A stretch of 64,000 nt of DNA, from NCBI RefSeq assembly GCF_003480255.1, contig NZ_QUIN01000007.1, positions 14,438 through 78,437 on the forward strand. Reading direction: 5' to 3'. The notes beneath the pieces are model-generated. The model was given only the letters and a program-made list of their open reading frames with translations, was not told the origin of the DNA and made no database searches. The position numbers and the translations under genes are program-made. This document shows, one piece after another, positions 9,379 to 18,216 of the stretch (position 1 is the stretch's first letter; each line of letters starts with the position of its first letter). The DNA comes from Erysipelatoclostridium sp. AM42-17 (GTDB lineage Bacteria; Bacillota_I; Bacilli_A; Erysipelotrichales; Coprobacillaceae).

Positions 9379-11065
9379 GATGTAATATCCTTTCTAAATT
9401 CTCTTGTGATTGATACAGTTCTTTATAGTAACCCTCTTTTTGCATAAGTTGTTGGTAAGTTCCCTGTTCTTGAATATGACCATCTTTTAATACGATAATG
9501 TGACGTGCTTTTTGACTAAAATACATACGATGAGTAATCATCATCACAGTTTTCGTTTTAGCTAGTTCACAAATAGCGTTCATAATAATCTTTTCACTTT
9601 CACTATCTATATTACTTGTCGCTTCATCAAAGATATATAAATCACTATCATGTAATAAAACTCTCGCTAGTGCTAAACGTTGTTTTTGACCACCCGATAA
9701 ATTACGACCCCCTTCTTCAACCATAAAGTCTAAGCCTCCTAGTTGGTCTAATTTAACGAGTTTTAATACTTTTAGATAGTCTTTTGTACAATCATTTCCC
9801 GATAAGGCAAGATGTTCTTGAAGTGTTCCTTTAAATATATATGTATCATCTTGAAGTAAGGTAAGATGCTGATAAAGAGTCTTTTTAGAATATTGATGAA
9901 TAGGTATCTGATTATATAAAATTTTTCCCTTTTGTATTTGATAATCATTAAACATAAGGGATGTTAATGTACTTTTACCTGATCCTGATTTTCCTACAAT
10001 CGCTACAAAATCTCCTTTTTTAATTGAAAAAGATAAATCTTTAATGACTGCAATATCTTCATAAGCAAAATCAACATGATCAAATTGTATAGATTCAAAT
10101 GAAGTCATCATTTGACTACCCGTTTCTTTTTCTTCTTGATCTAATAATTTAAAGATTTTGTTTGCTGCTTCATTGCCATTAGACGCAATATGAAAATAAG
10201 AACCTAATAATCTTAGTGGTAAAAAGAACTCAATAGAGACCATAATCATCAATAATGTTTGTCCTAAAGACAAAATATGATTTTGATAATCAATAACCGA
10301 TAAAATGACCCCGATACCAAAACCACCATAAGCTACAATATCCATAATACTAATGGAATTAAGTTGCATGATTAACACTTTCATTGTTTTCTTTCTAAAA
10401 TCTTCAGCATCCAAGTCCATCTTATCTTGGTAGATCTTATCACTTTGATAGAGTTTGAGTGTTGTTAAACCTTGAAGATTTTCAAGGAAAGAAGACGCTA
10501 AACCAGTATAACTATTCCAATATTTCGCTAATAATTTTTTAGCAATCTTTTGTACCACAATAATAGATAAAGGAATCAAGGGAACACATATTAATAAGGT
10601 AATCGCTACTTTAAAAGAAATAGGCACAATAAAAATAAATAAAGTCAATGGTGCTAACAGGGCATAATAAAACTGTGGTAAATATTTAGAACAATAAATA
10701 TCTAATTGTTCAATGCCTTCCGATAATAATTGAGTTAATGTAGCTTGATTAAAACAGGGAGAGGAAAGTTGATATACTTTTTTAAAAACATCTTCTCTTA
10801 ATTTACTTTTAGTCAACGTGCTTACTTTAAAAGCTGTATCATCTTGTACTCTTTGTAAAAATAAACGTAAGACAATCAATCCTAAAACAATAAGCATATA
10901 ACTGATTATTTCTATATTTTGATGATGATAAAGTTTTTGTAAGACTTCAACATGATAATAACTTAAAGCAGTATGTACTAATAAAATAAGCCATTGTGCT
11001 AGTACAATCAAATAAACATATTTTAATTCTTTAGAAAAATACTTTAACAATCTTTTATTGAACAT
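9371..11065 (-). CDS. ABC exporter, fused permease/ATPase, CydD-like subunit
   Basis: The 564-residue partner half-exporter. Membrane helices lie in residues 1-310. The ATPase domain has Walker A GKSGSGKST near 356, signature NLSGGQKQRLALA near 460, Walker B LYIFDEATSNID and switch MITHRM. Start and stop overlap its neighbours (11055-11065 and 9371-9378), showing tight translational coupling. CydD-like is the best family call by organisation. The exported molecule is unknown. The operon probably answers to the winged-helix regulator at 11874-12677 through the palindrome at 11755-11774. Confidence 0.8.
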   Translation of the reverse strand: MFNKRLLKYFSKELKYVYLIVLAQWLILLVHTALSYYHVEVLQKLYHHQNIEIISYMLIVLGLIVLRLFLQRVQDDTAFKVSTLTKSKLREDVFKKVYQLSSPCFNQATLTQLLSEGIEQLDIYCSKYLPQFYYALLAPLTLFIFIVPISFKVAITLLICVPLIPLSIIVVQKIAKKLLAKYWNSYTGLASSFLENLQGLTTLKLYQSDKIYQDKMDLDAEDFRKKTMKVLIMQLNSISIMDIVAYGGFGIGVILSVIDYQNHILSLGQTLLMIMVSIEFFLPLRLLGSYFHIASNGNEAANKIFKLLDQEEKETGSQMMTSFESIQFDHVDFAYEDIAVIKDLSFSIKKGDFVAIVGKSGSGKSTLTSLMFNDYQIQKGKILYNQIPIHQYSKKTLYQHLTLLQDDTYIFKGTLQEHLALSGNDCTKDYLKVLKLVKLDQLGGLDFMVEEGGRNLSGGQKQRLALARVLLHDSDLYIFDEATSNIDSESEKIIMNAICELAKTKTVMMITHRMYFSQKARHIIVLKDGHIQEQGTYQQLMQKEGYYKELYQSQENLERILHHE

Positions 11066-11387
11066 GTTGATTCCTTCTTTCTTTTAATGAAACAAGACCA
11101 TGTTTGATGGTCATGACAGGATGATAAAATAACATATATTTTCCTGAAAAACGCATCACTTGTCTCACTTGATGACGATATTCCTTTTGATAACAATGAA
11201 CTTTACAAGCACTACAAAAACTCTTCGTTTCCGTAAAAGGACAACAGTCTATTCTTTTTGTAGCATAGGTATATAAGTCTAAACATTCATCACATAAATC
11301 TTTTTGATGATGATTTTTAGCACAATAAATCTTAATCATTTCTTTGATAATTTTCTTTTCATGCTCTTTTTTTTCGTTACTCTTCAT
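11055..11387 (-). CDS. YgbA-like (nitrous oxide-stimulated promoter family) Cys-rich protein
   Basis: This 110-residue protein matches the YgbA_NO family. The N-terminal part is EKKIIKEMIKIYCAKNHH, followed by LCDECLDLYTYATKRIDCCPF, then KSFCSACKVHCYQ and RHQVRQVMRFSGKYMLFYHP. At least six conserved cysteines suggest a metal or Fe-S site. E. coli ygbA is nitric-oxide induced; its molecular role is not established. The longest frame begins at a TTG (11390), but the ATG at 11387 is better placed after AGGGTC. It overlaps the end of the DUF454 gene. Confidence 0.8.
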   Translation of the reverse strand: MKSNEKKEHEKKIIKEMIKIYCAKNHHQKDLCDECLDLYTYATKRIDCCPFTETKSFCSACKVHCYQKEYRHQVRQVMRFSGKYMLFYHPVMTIKHGLVSLKERRNQHVQ

Positions 11388-11742
11388 CAATGACCCTCAC
11401 TTTTGTTAGCATAATATAATGATGAATACACATCACCAACAATAAACACAATTTACCTATCCATATTGGCGTTATTATCATAGAAATCATAAAAATAAAA
11501 GACACGCTCATTAAAGAACGATTTCTTTTTTCTCTTGTTATTTGTTTTGATACAACAAGTTCATGAATATACTTTTTATAAAGCGTTGTTTGTATCAGCC
11601 ATTCATGTAAACGACTAGAACTTTTAGAAAATAAAAAGGCACTTAATAATAAAAATGGTGTCGTTGGTAAAATAGGTAATATAATCCCTAACATACCTAA
11701 AACAAGGGATAATATTCCTAAACATATATAAATAATTTTCAT
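11377..11742 (-). CDS. DUF454 (YbaN-like) small inner-membrane protein
   Basis: A 121-residue membrane protein. It has a hydrophobic N-terminal block with the DUF454 hallmark GMLGIILPILPTTPFLLLSAFLFSK split by PTTPF, then an amphipathic middle ending TREKRNRS and a second hydrophobic block at about 78-115. Function is unknown. In many genomes DUF454 genes lie beside haem or cytochrome assembly genes, which agrees with the CydDC-like genes downstream. The start follows AAAGGAGAAATAA; it is the first gene of the operon. Confidence 0.85.
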   Translation of the reverse strand: MKIIYICLGILSLVLGMLGIILPILPTTPFLLLSAFLFSKSSSRLHEWLIQTTLYKKYIHELVVSKQITREKRNRSLMSVSFIFMISMIITPIWIGKLCLLLVMCIHHYIMLTKVRVIDEE

Positions 11743-11754
11743 TTATTTCTCCTT

Positions 11755-11801
11755 TAGTTAGTTTACACTAACTATTATCTTTACTTTTACCTCATTTTCA
11801 A
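11755..11801 (-). promoter_or_regulatory. Operon promoter with overlapping palindromic operator
   Basis: On the minus strand TTGAAA (11796-11801) and GATAAT (11774-11779) are 16 nt apart. The palindrome TAGTTAGTTTACACTAACTA (11755-11774) begins at the -10 box and covers the expected transcription start. Its core TTAGT-N4-ACTAA recurs in the regulator's own promoter at 12699-12712, so this is a good candidate repressor site. Confidence 0.6.
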
Positions 11802-11808
11802 TCCTAAT

Positions 11809-11832
11809 CTTTGTTTCATTGATGAAACAAAG
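11809..11832. repeat. 24-bp inverted repeat upstream of the DUF454 operon
   Basis: CTTTGTTTCAT (11809-11819) and ATGAAACAAAG (11822-11832) form 11-bp perfect arms with a 2-nt centre. No T-tract follows on either strand, so it is probably not a terminator. Its 18-bp core is the same as in the terminator hairpin at 11859-11892. Confidence 0.5.
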
Positions 11833-11856
11833 TCTCTTATCCATCTAGATAAACAT

Positions 11857-11892
11857 AAAAAAATACTGTTTCATCAATGAAACAGTATTTTT
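11857..11892. terminator. Terminator hairpin at the end of the regulator gene
   Basis: AAAAATACTGTTTCAT (11859-11874) pairs with ATGAAACAGTATTTTT (11877-11892) around a 2-nt centre. It overlaps the regulator stop codon and ends in T-runs on both strands. Confidence 0.75.
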
Positions 11893-12677
11893 AAAGAAGC
11901 AACACTCTCTGGCATATGATACTTAGATACCTGTGCTTGAACTTTAATAGTAAAGGATGTTTGTATCAGTCTTTCTTCTTTAGTATAGAAGAAATTTAAA
12001 TGCGTGATAGGGATAAAGATTTGATGATCATTTTCTAGACAATCATAATATTGTCGATCTATTAAATATTGCATTTGTTTTAATTTAGAAGTGATCACAA
12101 TTTTTTCTTTAAGGAGTGGTTTTTTTATCTCTATGGGTTCAAAGACAAGATATCCTCTTCCCTCCTTAATAAGTAAAAAAGCCGGATGTTTGAATGCTTG
12201 ATGAGCCATTGAAAACTGATTATGATCTTGATCTTTAAATATAGAAAAAGAAAAATCATAATGTCCATCTTCTAAATTGCTTTCTAAATACTGCCCTGAA
12301 AATTCTACTAAATGATCAAGTTTATTAAAGATTTCATCCATATGAATACGACTGCATATTTTTTGAATCGTCTCAGGATTAAGAGAAATCACTAATTTAA
12401 TAGCCTCAAGCTTTGCATCCTCATCTTGTAGATGACTAGTTTCTTTAATCCAATAAGCTAATCTTTCTATTTGTTGATTATATTGTTTAGCTAGTTCACT
12501 TCCATTTTTATTTAAAATACATTTTCCCTTTTCAACAATGAGATTTTCTTGATAAAAAAAATGAAGAATTCGGCTAATTGTTGCTTTAGACATATTAATT
12601 TTACGTGCCAAAGAAGTTACTGTTAAATTCTTATTTTTATATATTAATAATAAACATCTTATTTTTTCTTCTGTCAT
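11874..12677 (-). CDS. Winged-helix transcriptional regulator of the YgbA/CydDC-like operon
   Basis: The 267-residue protein starts with a helix-turn-helix (NLTVTSLARKINMSKATISRILHFFYQENLIV, residues about 14-45) and a wing, then a helical segment with acidic and His residues (HLQDEDAKLEAIKLVISLN). This recalls DtxR/MarR-type regulators. The C-terminal half, about 130-267, I do not recognise. The longest frame opens with GTG at 12686, but the ATG at 12677 has AGGTGAGT placed correctly before it. The palindrome TTAGC-N4-ACTAA lies inside its own promoter and a match lies on the downstream operon promoter, so it probably represses both. The ligand is unknown. Confidence 0.65.
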   Translation of the reverse strand: MTEEKIRCLLLIYKNKNLTVTSLARKINMSKATISRILHFFYQENLIVEKGKCILNKNGSELAKQYNQQIERLAYWIKETSHLQDEDAKLEAIKLVISLNPETIQKICSRIHMDEIFNKLDHLVEFSGQYLESNLEDGHYDFSFSIFKDQDHNQFSMAHQAFKHPAFLLIKEGRGYLVFEPIEIKKPLLKEKIVITSKLKQMQYLIDRQYYDCLENDHQIFIPITHLNFFYTKEERLIQTSFTIKVQAQVSKYHMPESVASLKILFH

Positions 12678-12695
12678 GTTACTCACCTACACAAA

Positions 12696-12724
12696 AGGTT
12701 AGCACACACTAACTATTGTGTCAA
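12696..12724 (-). promoter_or_regulatory. Regulator promoter containing operator TTAGC-N4-ACTAA
   Basis: On the minus strand TTGACA (12719-12724) and a weak -10 TAACCT (12696-12701) are 17 nt apart. The palindrome TTAGCACACACTAA (12699-12712) fills most of the spacer, as expected for autorepression. Confidence 0.55.
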
Positions 12725-12738
12725 TTATATTACCGAGG

Positions 12739-12766
12739 AAATAAAAAAGATAGACTTACCATCTAT
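12739..12766 (-). terminator. Intrinsic terminator of the FMN reductase gene
   Basis: On the minus strand GATAGA pairs with TCTATC around a 7-nt loop, followed by T6. It overlaps the last codons of the gene. Confidence 0.6.
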
Positions 12767-13307
12767 CCTTTATATTCTTACCCATAAGATAAGCTTGATT
12801 CATTGCTTCACTCTTTTCAATATCATTTTTATTACCTGTTTTCATACCTAATACATAGTCAACAATTTGATTGCCACCTGCTCTAAAGCACTGTACATAT
12901 TTTTTAAAGCATTCAATCATTATATCAAAATATTTTTCTTCCAGAGCTAATCCGGTTGTGATTAAATAGAAATCTTTATTCTTTAATATATTTTCAATCG
13001 CAAAGGTACGATCTAAGACACTTTTCATTTGACTATTCCAAGTATAAAAATATACTGGTGAAGCTAACACAATAACATCTGCTTCTAATAATTGTTGGTA
13101 TAAACTCACCATATCATCTTTAAATACACAATTTCCATTATGATTACAACTACGACAACCAATACAGGGATGAATATTTAAATCACTTACACACACTTTT
13201 TGACATTCATGCCCCATTTCACTTGCCCCTTTGAGCATCTGATCTACTAAACGGTCTGTATTTCCTTTCTTTCTTGCACTTGACATTAACGCTAATACTT
13301 TTGCCAT
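12756..13307 (-). CDS. Flavodoxin-fold NAD(P)H:FMN reductase with Cys motif (iron-sulfur flavoprotein-like)
   Basis: The 183-residue protein has the FMN phosphate loop SSARKKGNTDRL at the N-terminus, then CIGCRSCNHNGNC near residue 50. This compact Cys cluster is like that of archaeal and clostridial iron-sulfur flavoproteins. It is followed by DDMVSLYQQLLEADVIVLASPVYFYTWNSQMKSVLDR, typical of the family. It should be a cytoplasmic electron carrier or quinone/nitro reductase. The Met at 13307 sits 7 nt after AGGAGG; the Met at 13313 is too close to it. Monocistronic. Confidence 0.88.
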   Translation of the reverse strand: MAKVLALMSSARKKGNTDRLVDQMLKGASEMGHECQKVCVSDLNIHPCIGCRSCNHNGNCVFKDDMVSLYQQLLEADVIVLASPVYFYTWNSQMKSVLDRTFAIENILKNKDFYLITTGLALEEKYFDIMIECFKKYVQCFRAGGNQIVDYVLGMKTGNKNDIEKSEAMNQAYLMGKNIKDRW

Positions 13308-13601
13308 TTTCATTCCTCCTATTTATATTATAGAAAGTCACTATTTAGCTTACAATTTTGATTACTAATCATTTTCATAAGTAAAACAAATTATTATCCA
13401 CTGGATTACAAATCGTACATGATATATTACTATATCAATGCAGAGCTATTTTATATCCTCTTTTCGACAAAATCACAACGTCTCACTAAAATTCAAGTCA
13501 TCAATTTTATCTTATTTTTATTAATTTATTTGATTTTTCAAGATAATATCATGATATTTTTCACATAATTTAAAGACATAATTGCCTTGAGGTGAAAACA
13601 T

Positions 13602-15239
13602 GTGAAACATATTAAAAAAATACTCATTCTTCTTTTATCCATGACTTTTATACTTTTATGTTTTACTTTCTATGAACCATTAGAAACTGAAGCATATAGT
13701 GATGATGAAAATGCTATCAGCTATGTTAAACTTCATCATACCAGTGATTATCCCATTACGATTTATAGTGAGACATATCAAAGTCAAATCAATACTCAGA
13801 TTAATAAAATTATCAATCATCATCAATATACTTTTGATCAACCTTTGTTAATTGAAAATCCGTATGGTACAAATACAACAGGCATCTATGCATACTTTGA
13901 AACAGATGAATTATTACAAGCCAGTTATACTATCCACTGTGATGGGTATCAAGATTTCTCACGTACATTAAATAACAATACCTTAACTGGTTATACCACC
14001 AAACATGAATATTTATTAATTGGTTCTATTCCTGGTAAAACAAATACGATTACCTTAACTCTTACCAATCAAGCAGGAAAAATAGTGAATACTTTATCAT
14101 GGTCTTATCGTGCTCCTGAGTTACAAGGAGGAAATCAGTATTTAACTGTAGATAAGACTCATCAAGAATCAGCTTCACTAACAAATGGTCTTTATACTGT
14201 TTTAGGTAACGATGTTACTGAAGATAGCGAAGATCAAGCCTATATGCGTCTTTATGATAATGATGGTGTCATTCGTAGTGAAATTCCTATTATTTCTTAT
14301 CGTAGTCATCGTATTCTCTTTGATCAAAATGTAATGTATTTTTCAATATCAAGTTCACAAATTGTTGGGATTGGACAAACAGGATATGTTAGTCAATTTT
14401 ATAATACTGGTGAATATAAATTACATCATGATTATATCTTTGATGATCAGCATAATCTCATTGTTCTAGCAAGTAAAAAGAACGCTAAAACCAGTGAAGA
14501 TAAGATTATTATGATTGAAAACGGTACAGGTACCGTCACTGAACTTGTAGATTTAATTGATTTATTACCTGATTACTATAAAACAACATCTTTACCAGAT
14601 GGTGCAGATGATTTAGATTGGATGCATATTAATTCTTTAGCTTTAGTTGATCATTCTAATTTAATTATTAGTTCTCGTGAAACTTCAACCATTATTAAAA
14701 TTAATCAGATTTATAGTTCTCCAACGATTGATTATATGATTGGATCTGATCAATTTTGGAAAGAAAGTGGATATGACAATCTATTATTAGATCAAACCAG
14801 CGACTTTTCTTTACAAGCAGGTCAACACTGTGTGACCTATGTTAAAGATAATTCATTAAATGAAGGACAATATTATCTTTATTTATATAACAATAATCTT
14901 GCTGTTAGTACAACCAGAGCCAATTATGATTGGAAAAATGATCCTCATTATTCTCTTGCTTACTATAATCTAAAAAAAGGGACATCTTATTATTATAAAT
15001 ATCTGATTGATGAAAATAATCGTACTGTAGAATTAGTACAAAGTATCCCTGTTGATTATTCAGGATATGTCAGCAGTGTTCAAGAATTAAATGGACATAT
15101 CATCATTGATAGTGGTATGGCGATGTCATGGAGTGAGTATAGTCAAGATGGTACTCTTCTACAAAAATATACAACAACCGGTGGTAAATTTGTATATCGT
15201 GTCTTTAAGTATGATTATTTAGGATACTGGTTTCAATAA
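13602..15239 (+). CDS. Secreted arylsulfate sulfotransferase (ASST family)
   Basis: A 545-residue protein with an N-terminal basic and hydrophobic export signal (about 1-25). Residues 30-160 are a beta-rich N-domain and the rest is a six-bladed propeller typical of ASST. Visible active-site elements are SYRSHRILF, DLDWMHINSL followed after 17 residues by Arg in IISSRETSTIIKI, and AGQHCVTY, matching the His/His/Arg/His set of E. coli ASST. It should move sulfate between phenolic compounds without PAPS. The start is GTG after GAGGTG at 13589-13594; the overlapping ATG is out of frame and stops at once. It faces a LysR gene across a shared terminator. Confidence 0.85.
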   Translation: MKHIKKILILLLSMTFILLCFTFYEPLETEAYSDDENAISYVKLHHTSDYPITIYSETYQSQINTQINKIINHHQYTFDQPLLIENPYGTNTTGIYAYFETDELLQASYTIHCDGYQDFSRTLNNNTLTGYTTKHEYLLIGSIPGKTNTITLTLTNQAGKIVNTLSWSYRAPELQGGNQYLTVDKTHQESASLTNGLYTVLGNDVTEDSEDQAYMRLYDNDGVIRSEIPIISYRSHRILFDQNVMYFSISSSQIVGIGQTGYVSQFYNTGEYKLHHDYIFDDQHNLIVLASKKNAKTSEDKIIMIENGTGTVTELVDLIDLLPDYYKTTSLPDGADDLDWMHINSLALVDHSNLIISSRETSTIIKINQIYSSPTIDYMIGSDQFWKESGYDNLLLDQTSDFSLQAGQHCVTYVKDNSLNEGQYYLYLYNNNLAVSTTRANYDWKNDPHYSLAYYNLKKGTSYYYKYLIDENNRTVELVQSIPVDYSGYVSSVQELNGHIIIDSGMAMSWSEYSQDGTLLQKYTTTGGKFVYRVFKYDYLGYWFQ

Positions 15240-15290
15240 AAGAACTTAGATTGCTTTTAGTTTATCTAAAAGCAAGACTAAGTTCTTTTT
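15236..15290. terminator. Bidirectional terminator between ASST and LysR gene 1
   Basis: A long stem pairs AGAACTTAG with CTAAGTTCT and, inside it, GCTTTTAG with CTAAAAGC around a TTTAT loop. T-runs occur on both sides. The hairpin includes the last codons of the LysR gene. Confidence 0.85.
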
Positions 15291-16094
15291 GTTTTCTTTT
15301 AAATACCAACAATAAAAGGTTGCTTTTGCTTCCTTATCACTGATTGGAATGATTTTTCTATTTTCAGGTACTTTTTCATGAGATAAAGTATAAGTCGAAG
15401 TAAATGAAGGTAATGATGATAATTCCATTAAATCAAAAAATTCACTCCGGTCTTTTTGAACAAGAAACTTGGTATGTGGCATTTTTCTTTTATGAATATC
15501 GTGCCAAAAGCCAATATTAGACATGAGTAGCATTCTTTGTCCATCCATTTCTTTCATGGATAAAGATTTTCTACCCGCAAAAGGATGATCTAACGGTAAA
15601 GAAAAGAAAATTTCTTCTTCCATAAAAGGAACTGAACCCATCATATCATCATCACTTGGAATAGGCATAATAATAATAGAATAAGTTTTATCTTTTAGTC
15701 CACGAATTAAAACATCCATATCTTTCATTTCACTAGAAAATGTTTTTTGACTATATATTTGCGATACTCTTTTATTCATTTCCAGAATAGGAGCTGGTGC
15801 ACAAGACCCCATTGCAAAAGTATGTTGTTTACGATCAAAGTCTTTAATTTGTTTTTTCATATCATCAGCGTCACTGACAATTCTTTTGGCTAGATCAACA
15901 GCCATTAAACCTGTTTCATTTAAAGTTAATTTATTTTTAGAGCGGATAAATAAAGAAACTTCTAATTCTTCTTCTAAACGTTGCATGGATCTTGTAAGTA
16001 CCGGTTGTGAAATATGTAATTGTTTAGCCGCTCCTACTAATGTCTTGCATTCATAAAATGCAATAAGATGTCTAAGTTGTTCAAGTTCTATCAT
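15246..16094 (-). CDS. LysR-family transcriptional regulator
   Basis: The 282-residue protein has the LysR winged HTH at residues 1-60 (LEQLRHLIAFYECKTLVGAAKQLHISQPVLTRSMQRLEEEL) and a C-terminal periplasmic-binding-type effector domain. The true start is the ATG at 16094, preceded by GGAGGGAACAGG; the open frame extends 14 codons further but without a ribosome site. It is divergent from the histidine phosphatase and MATE genes at 16201-18133 across 106 bp and probably regulates them. It converges with the ASST gene. Confidence 0.9.
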   Translation of the reverse strand: MIELEQLRHLIAFYECKTLVGAAKQLHISQPVLTRSMQRLEEELEVSLFIRSKNKLTLNETGLMAVDLAKRIVSDADDMKKQIKDFDRKQHTFAMGSCAPAPILEMNKRVSQIYSQKTFSSEMKDMDVLIRGLKDKTYSIIIMPIPSDDDMMGSVPFMEEEIFFSLPLDHPFAGRKSLSMKEMDGQRMLLMSNIGFWHDIHKRKMPHTKFLVQKDRSEFFDLMELSSLPSFTSTYTLSHEKVPENRKIIPISDKEAKATFYCWYLKENKKNLVLLLDKLKAI

Positions 16095-16200
16095 CCTGTT
16101 CCCTCCACTATGCAATTTTATTATAGCAGTTTTCATTATTTATATTGTACTTTTTTATTTTTATTCCTTAAAATAAGAATGAAAAAGGGAGGTACTTATA

Positions 16201-16776
16201 ATGAAAAAAACACTTTATTTGATGAGACACGGTCAAACATTATTTAATTTACAACATAAAATCCAAGGATGGTGTGATACTCCACTTACACCTTTAGGTA
16301 TCAAACAAGCAAAGAAAGCAAGTGAATATTTTACAAACAATCATATTGTCTTCGATCATGCTTATGCTTCTACTTCTGAAAGAGCTTGTGATACTTTAGA
16401 ACTTGTTACAAGTATGCCTTATACTAGAGTAAAAGGTTTAAAAGAATGGAATTTTGGTGCTTTTGAAGGAAAAGACGAATGTTTAAACCCTAAACTACCT
16501 TATGGTGATTTCTTTAAACAATTTGGTGGTGAAGGGGAAATGGAATTACGTGAAAGAATGTCCAAGACACTTACTGATATTATGAATAAAGATGATCATG
16601 AAGTTGTATTAGCGGTATCACATGGTGCAGCTTGTGCTCAATTCTATCGTGCATGGGAAGAACATGCTAAAGTGAAAAAGACAGAAAGATTTTATAATTG
16701 TTGTATCCAAAAATATGAATATGAAGACGGTATTTTTACATTAGTAGAATTATTTAACCGTAATATTACTGAATAA
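16201..16776 (+). CDS. Histidine phosphatase (phosphoglycerate mutase-like) family protein
   Basis: A 191-residue single-domain protein of the RHG branch. It has the phospho-acceptor motif LYLMRHGQTLFN (His10), the second Arg in STSERACDT, the Glu of LKEWNFGAFEG, and the second catalytic His in VLAVSHGAACAQ. The family removes phosphate from small metabolites; the substrate cannot be told from sequence. The start follows AAAGGGAGGTACTTATA. The next gene (MATE) starts one base after the stop, so the two form an operon. Confidence 0.92.
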   Translation: MKKTLYLMRHGQTLFNLQHKIQGWCDTPLTPLGIKQAKKASEYFTNNHIVFDHAYASTSERACDTLELVTSMPYTRVKGLKEWNFGAFEGKDECLNPKLPYGDFFKQFGGEGEMELRERMSKTLTDIMNKDDHEVVLAVSHGAACAQFYRAWEEHAKVKKTERFYNCCIQKYEYEDGIFTLVELFNRNITE

Positions 16777-16777
16777 T

Positions 16778-18133
16778 ATGAATACGATTAAAAGAAAATC
16801 ATTAAATAGTAATGTAGATTTAATTAATGGTCCTATTTTTAAATCATTAATTATCTTTGCTTTACCTCTATTCATTTCAAATATTTTTCAACAATTATAT
16901 AATACTGTCGATACCATGATTGTCGGTAACTTCTTAGGGGATGCCTCTTTAGCCGCTATTGGATCTTGTACTTCAATCTATGATTTATTAGTTGGTTTTG
17001 CCTTAGGTATAGGCAATGGTTTAGCCATTGTTACTGCAAGAAGTTACGGTTCTAAAGATGAAAACTTGCTTAAAAAATCAGTAGCGAGTTCTTTAGTTAT
17101 TGGGATTGTCGTTTCGATTTCACTTACTATTATTGGTTTAATCTTTTTAAACTCTTTACTTCATTTATTAAATACACCAACTAAAATTATTAATGAAGCA
17201 TACAGTTATATTTTCTTTATTGTGTTATTTATTATTGTTATGTTTGCATATAATCTATGTGCTGGTTTAATGAGAGCGATTGGTAATAGTGTTATGCCAC
17301 TGGTATTTCTCATTGTCTCTTCTGTTTTAAATATTGTTTTAGATTTATTATTTATTACACAATTACATATGGGAATACAAGGAGCTGCTGTTGCTACGGT
17401 TATTTCCCAAGGTGTTTCAGTTATTTTATGTATTATTTATATGTTTAAAAAGACACCTTTACTTTTACCTAAAAAAGAACATTTTAAATATGATCAAGAA
17501 TTATATAAAGAATTATTAGGTCAAGGATTTTCAATGGGATTTATGAGTTGTATTGTTTCAGCTGGTTCTGTTATTTTACAATATGGAATTAATAATTTAG
17601 GTTATCTTATTATTGCTGGTCATACTGCTGCTAGAAAGTTATACATGTTCTTTAATATGCCTTTTACAGCTATGGCTCTAGCTATTTCTACTTTTGTTTC
17701 CCAAAATAAAGGAGCAAACCAAAAAGATAGAATAAAAAAAGCTTTAAGATATGCTTATATTTATGATATTGTAGGTGCGGCTATTGTTACTGTTTTAATC
17801 TTATTATTTGGTTCATCTCTTGTTAAGATGATTTCTGGTTCAAGCCAAGAAGTTGTTTTACATAATGGAACATTATATTTAACTATTGTGGCGCCATTCT
17901 ATGCAATATTAGGTATTTTAATGCAAACAAGATATGCTTTACAAGGAATTGGTCAAAAACTATTACCATTAGTTTCAAGTATTATTGAATTTGTAGGAAA
18001 GATTATCTTTGTTTTTATCTTTATTCCTCGTTTTCAATATATGGCAGTTATTTTCTGTGAACCGGTTATTTGGTGTGTCATGACCATTCAGTTAGTTTAT
18101 TCATTCTATCATAATGCTTATATAAGAAACTAA
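16778..18133 (+). CDS. MATE family efflux transporter
   Basis: A 451-residue, twelve-helix transporter with the MATE opening PIFKSLIIFALPLFISNIFQQLYNTVDTMIVGNFLGDASLAAIG (residues 18-62). The second half begins near residue 245 with LLGQGFSMGFMSCIVSAGSVILQYGI. It starts one base beyond the stop of the histidine phosphatase gene and has no separate ribosome site, so it is translated by coupling. The substrate is unknown. Pairing of a phosphatase with a MATE pump suggests export of a dephosphorylated metabolite, which is inference. Confidence 0.93.
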   Translation: MNTIKRKSLNSNVDLINGPIFKSLIIFALPLFISNIFQQLYNTVDTMIVGNFLGDASLAAIGSCTSIYDLLVGFALGIGNGLAIVTARSYGSKDENLLKKSVASSLVIGIVVSISLTIIGLIFLNSLLHLLNTPTKIINEAYSYIFFIVLFIIVMFAYNLCAGLMRAIGNSVMPLVFLIVSSVLNIVLDLLFITQLHMGIQGAAVATVISQGVSVILCIIYMFKKTPLLLPKKEHFKYDQELYKELLGQGFSMGFMSCIVSAGSVILQYGINNLGYLIIAGHTAARKLYMFFNMPFTAMALAISTFVSQNKGANQKDRIKKALRYAYIYDIVGAAIVTVLILLFGSSLVKMISGSSQEVVLHNGTLYLTIVAPFYAILGILMQTRYALQGIGQKLLPLVSSIIEFVGKIIFVFIFIPRFQYMAVIFCEPVIWCVMTIQLVYSFYHNAYIRN

Positions 18134-18175
18134 AACGGGCAACCCTTATCAAAGAAAATAGAATTATGATCGACT

Positions 18176-18210
18176 AAAAAAGGAAATTGAGTTTTCTCAA
18201 TTTCCTTTTT
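18176..18210. terminator. Bidirectional terminator, MATE 2 / EIIB-ROK gene
   Basis: GGAAATTGAG (18182-18191) pairs with CTCAATTTCC (18196-18205) around TTTT, with A6 before and T5 after. It lies between convergent genes. Confidence 0.9.
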
Positions 18211-18216
18211 ACATTA

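Noticed and set aside
11874..12686. GTG start of the winged-helix regulator at 12686
   Set aside because: No ribosome site at a suitable distance; the ATG at 12677 has AGGTGA.
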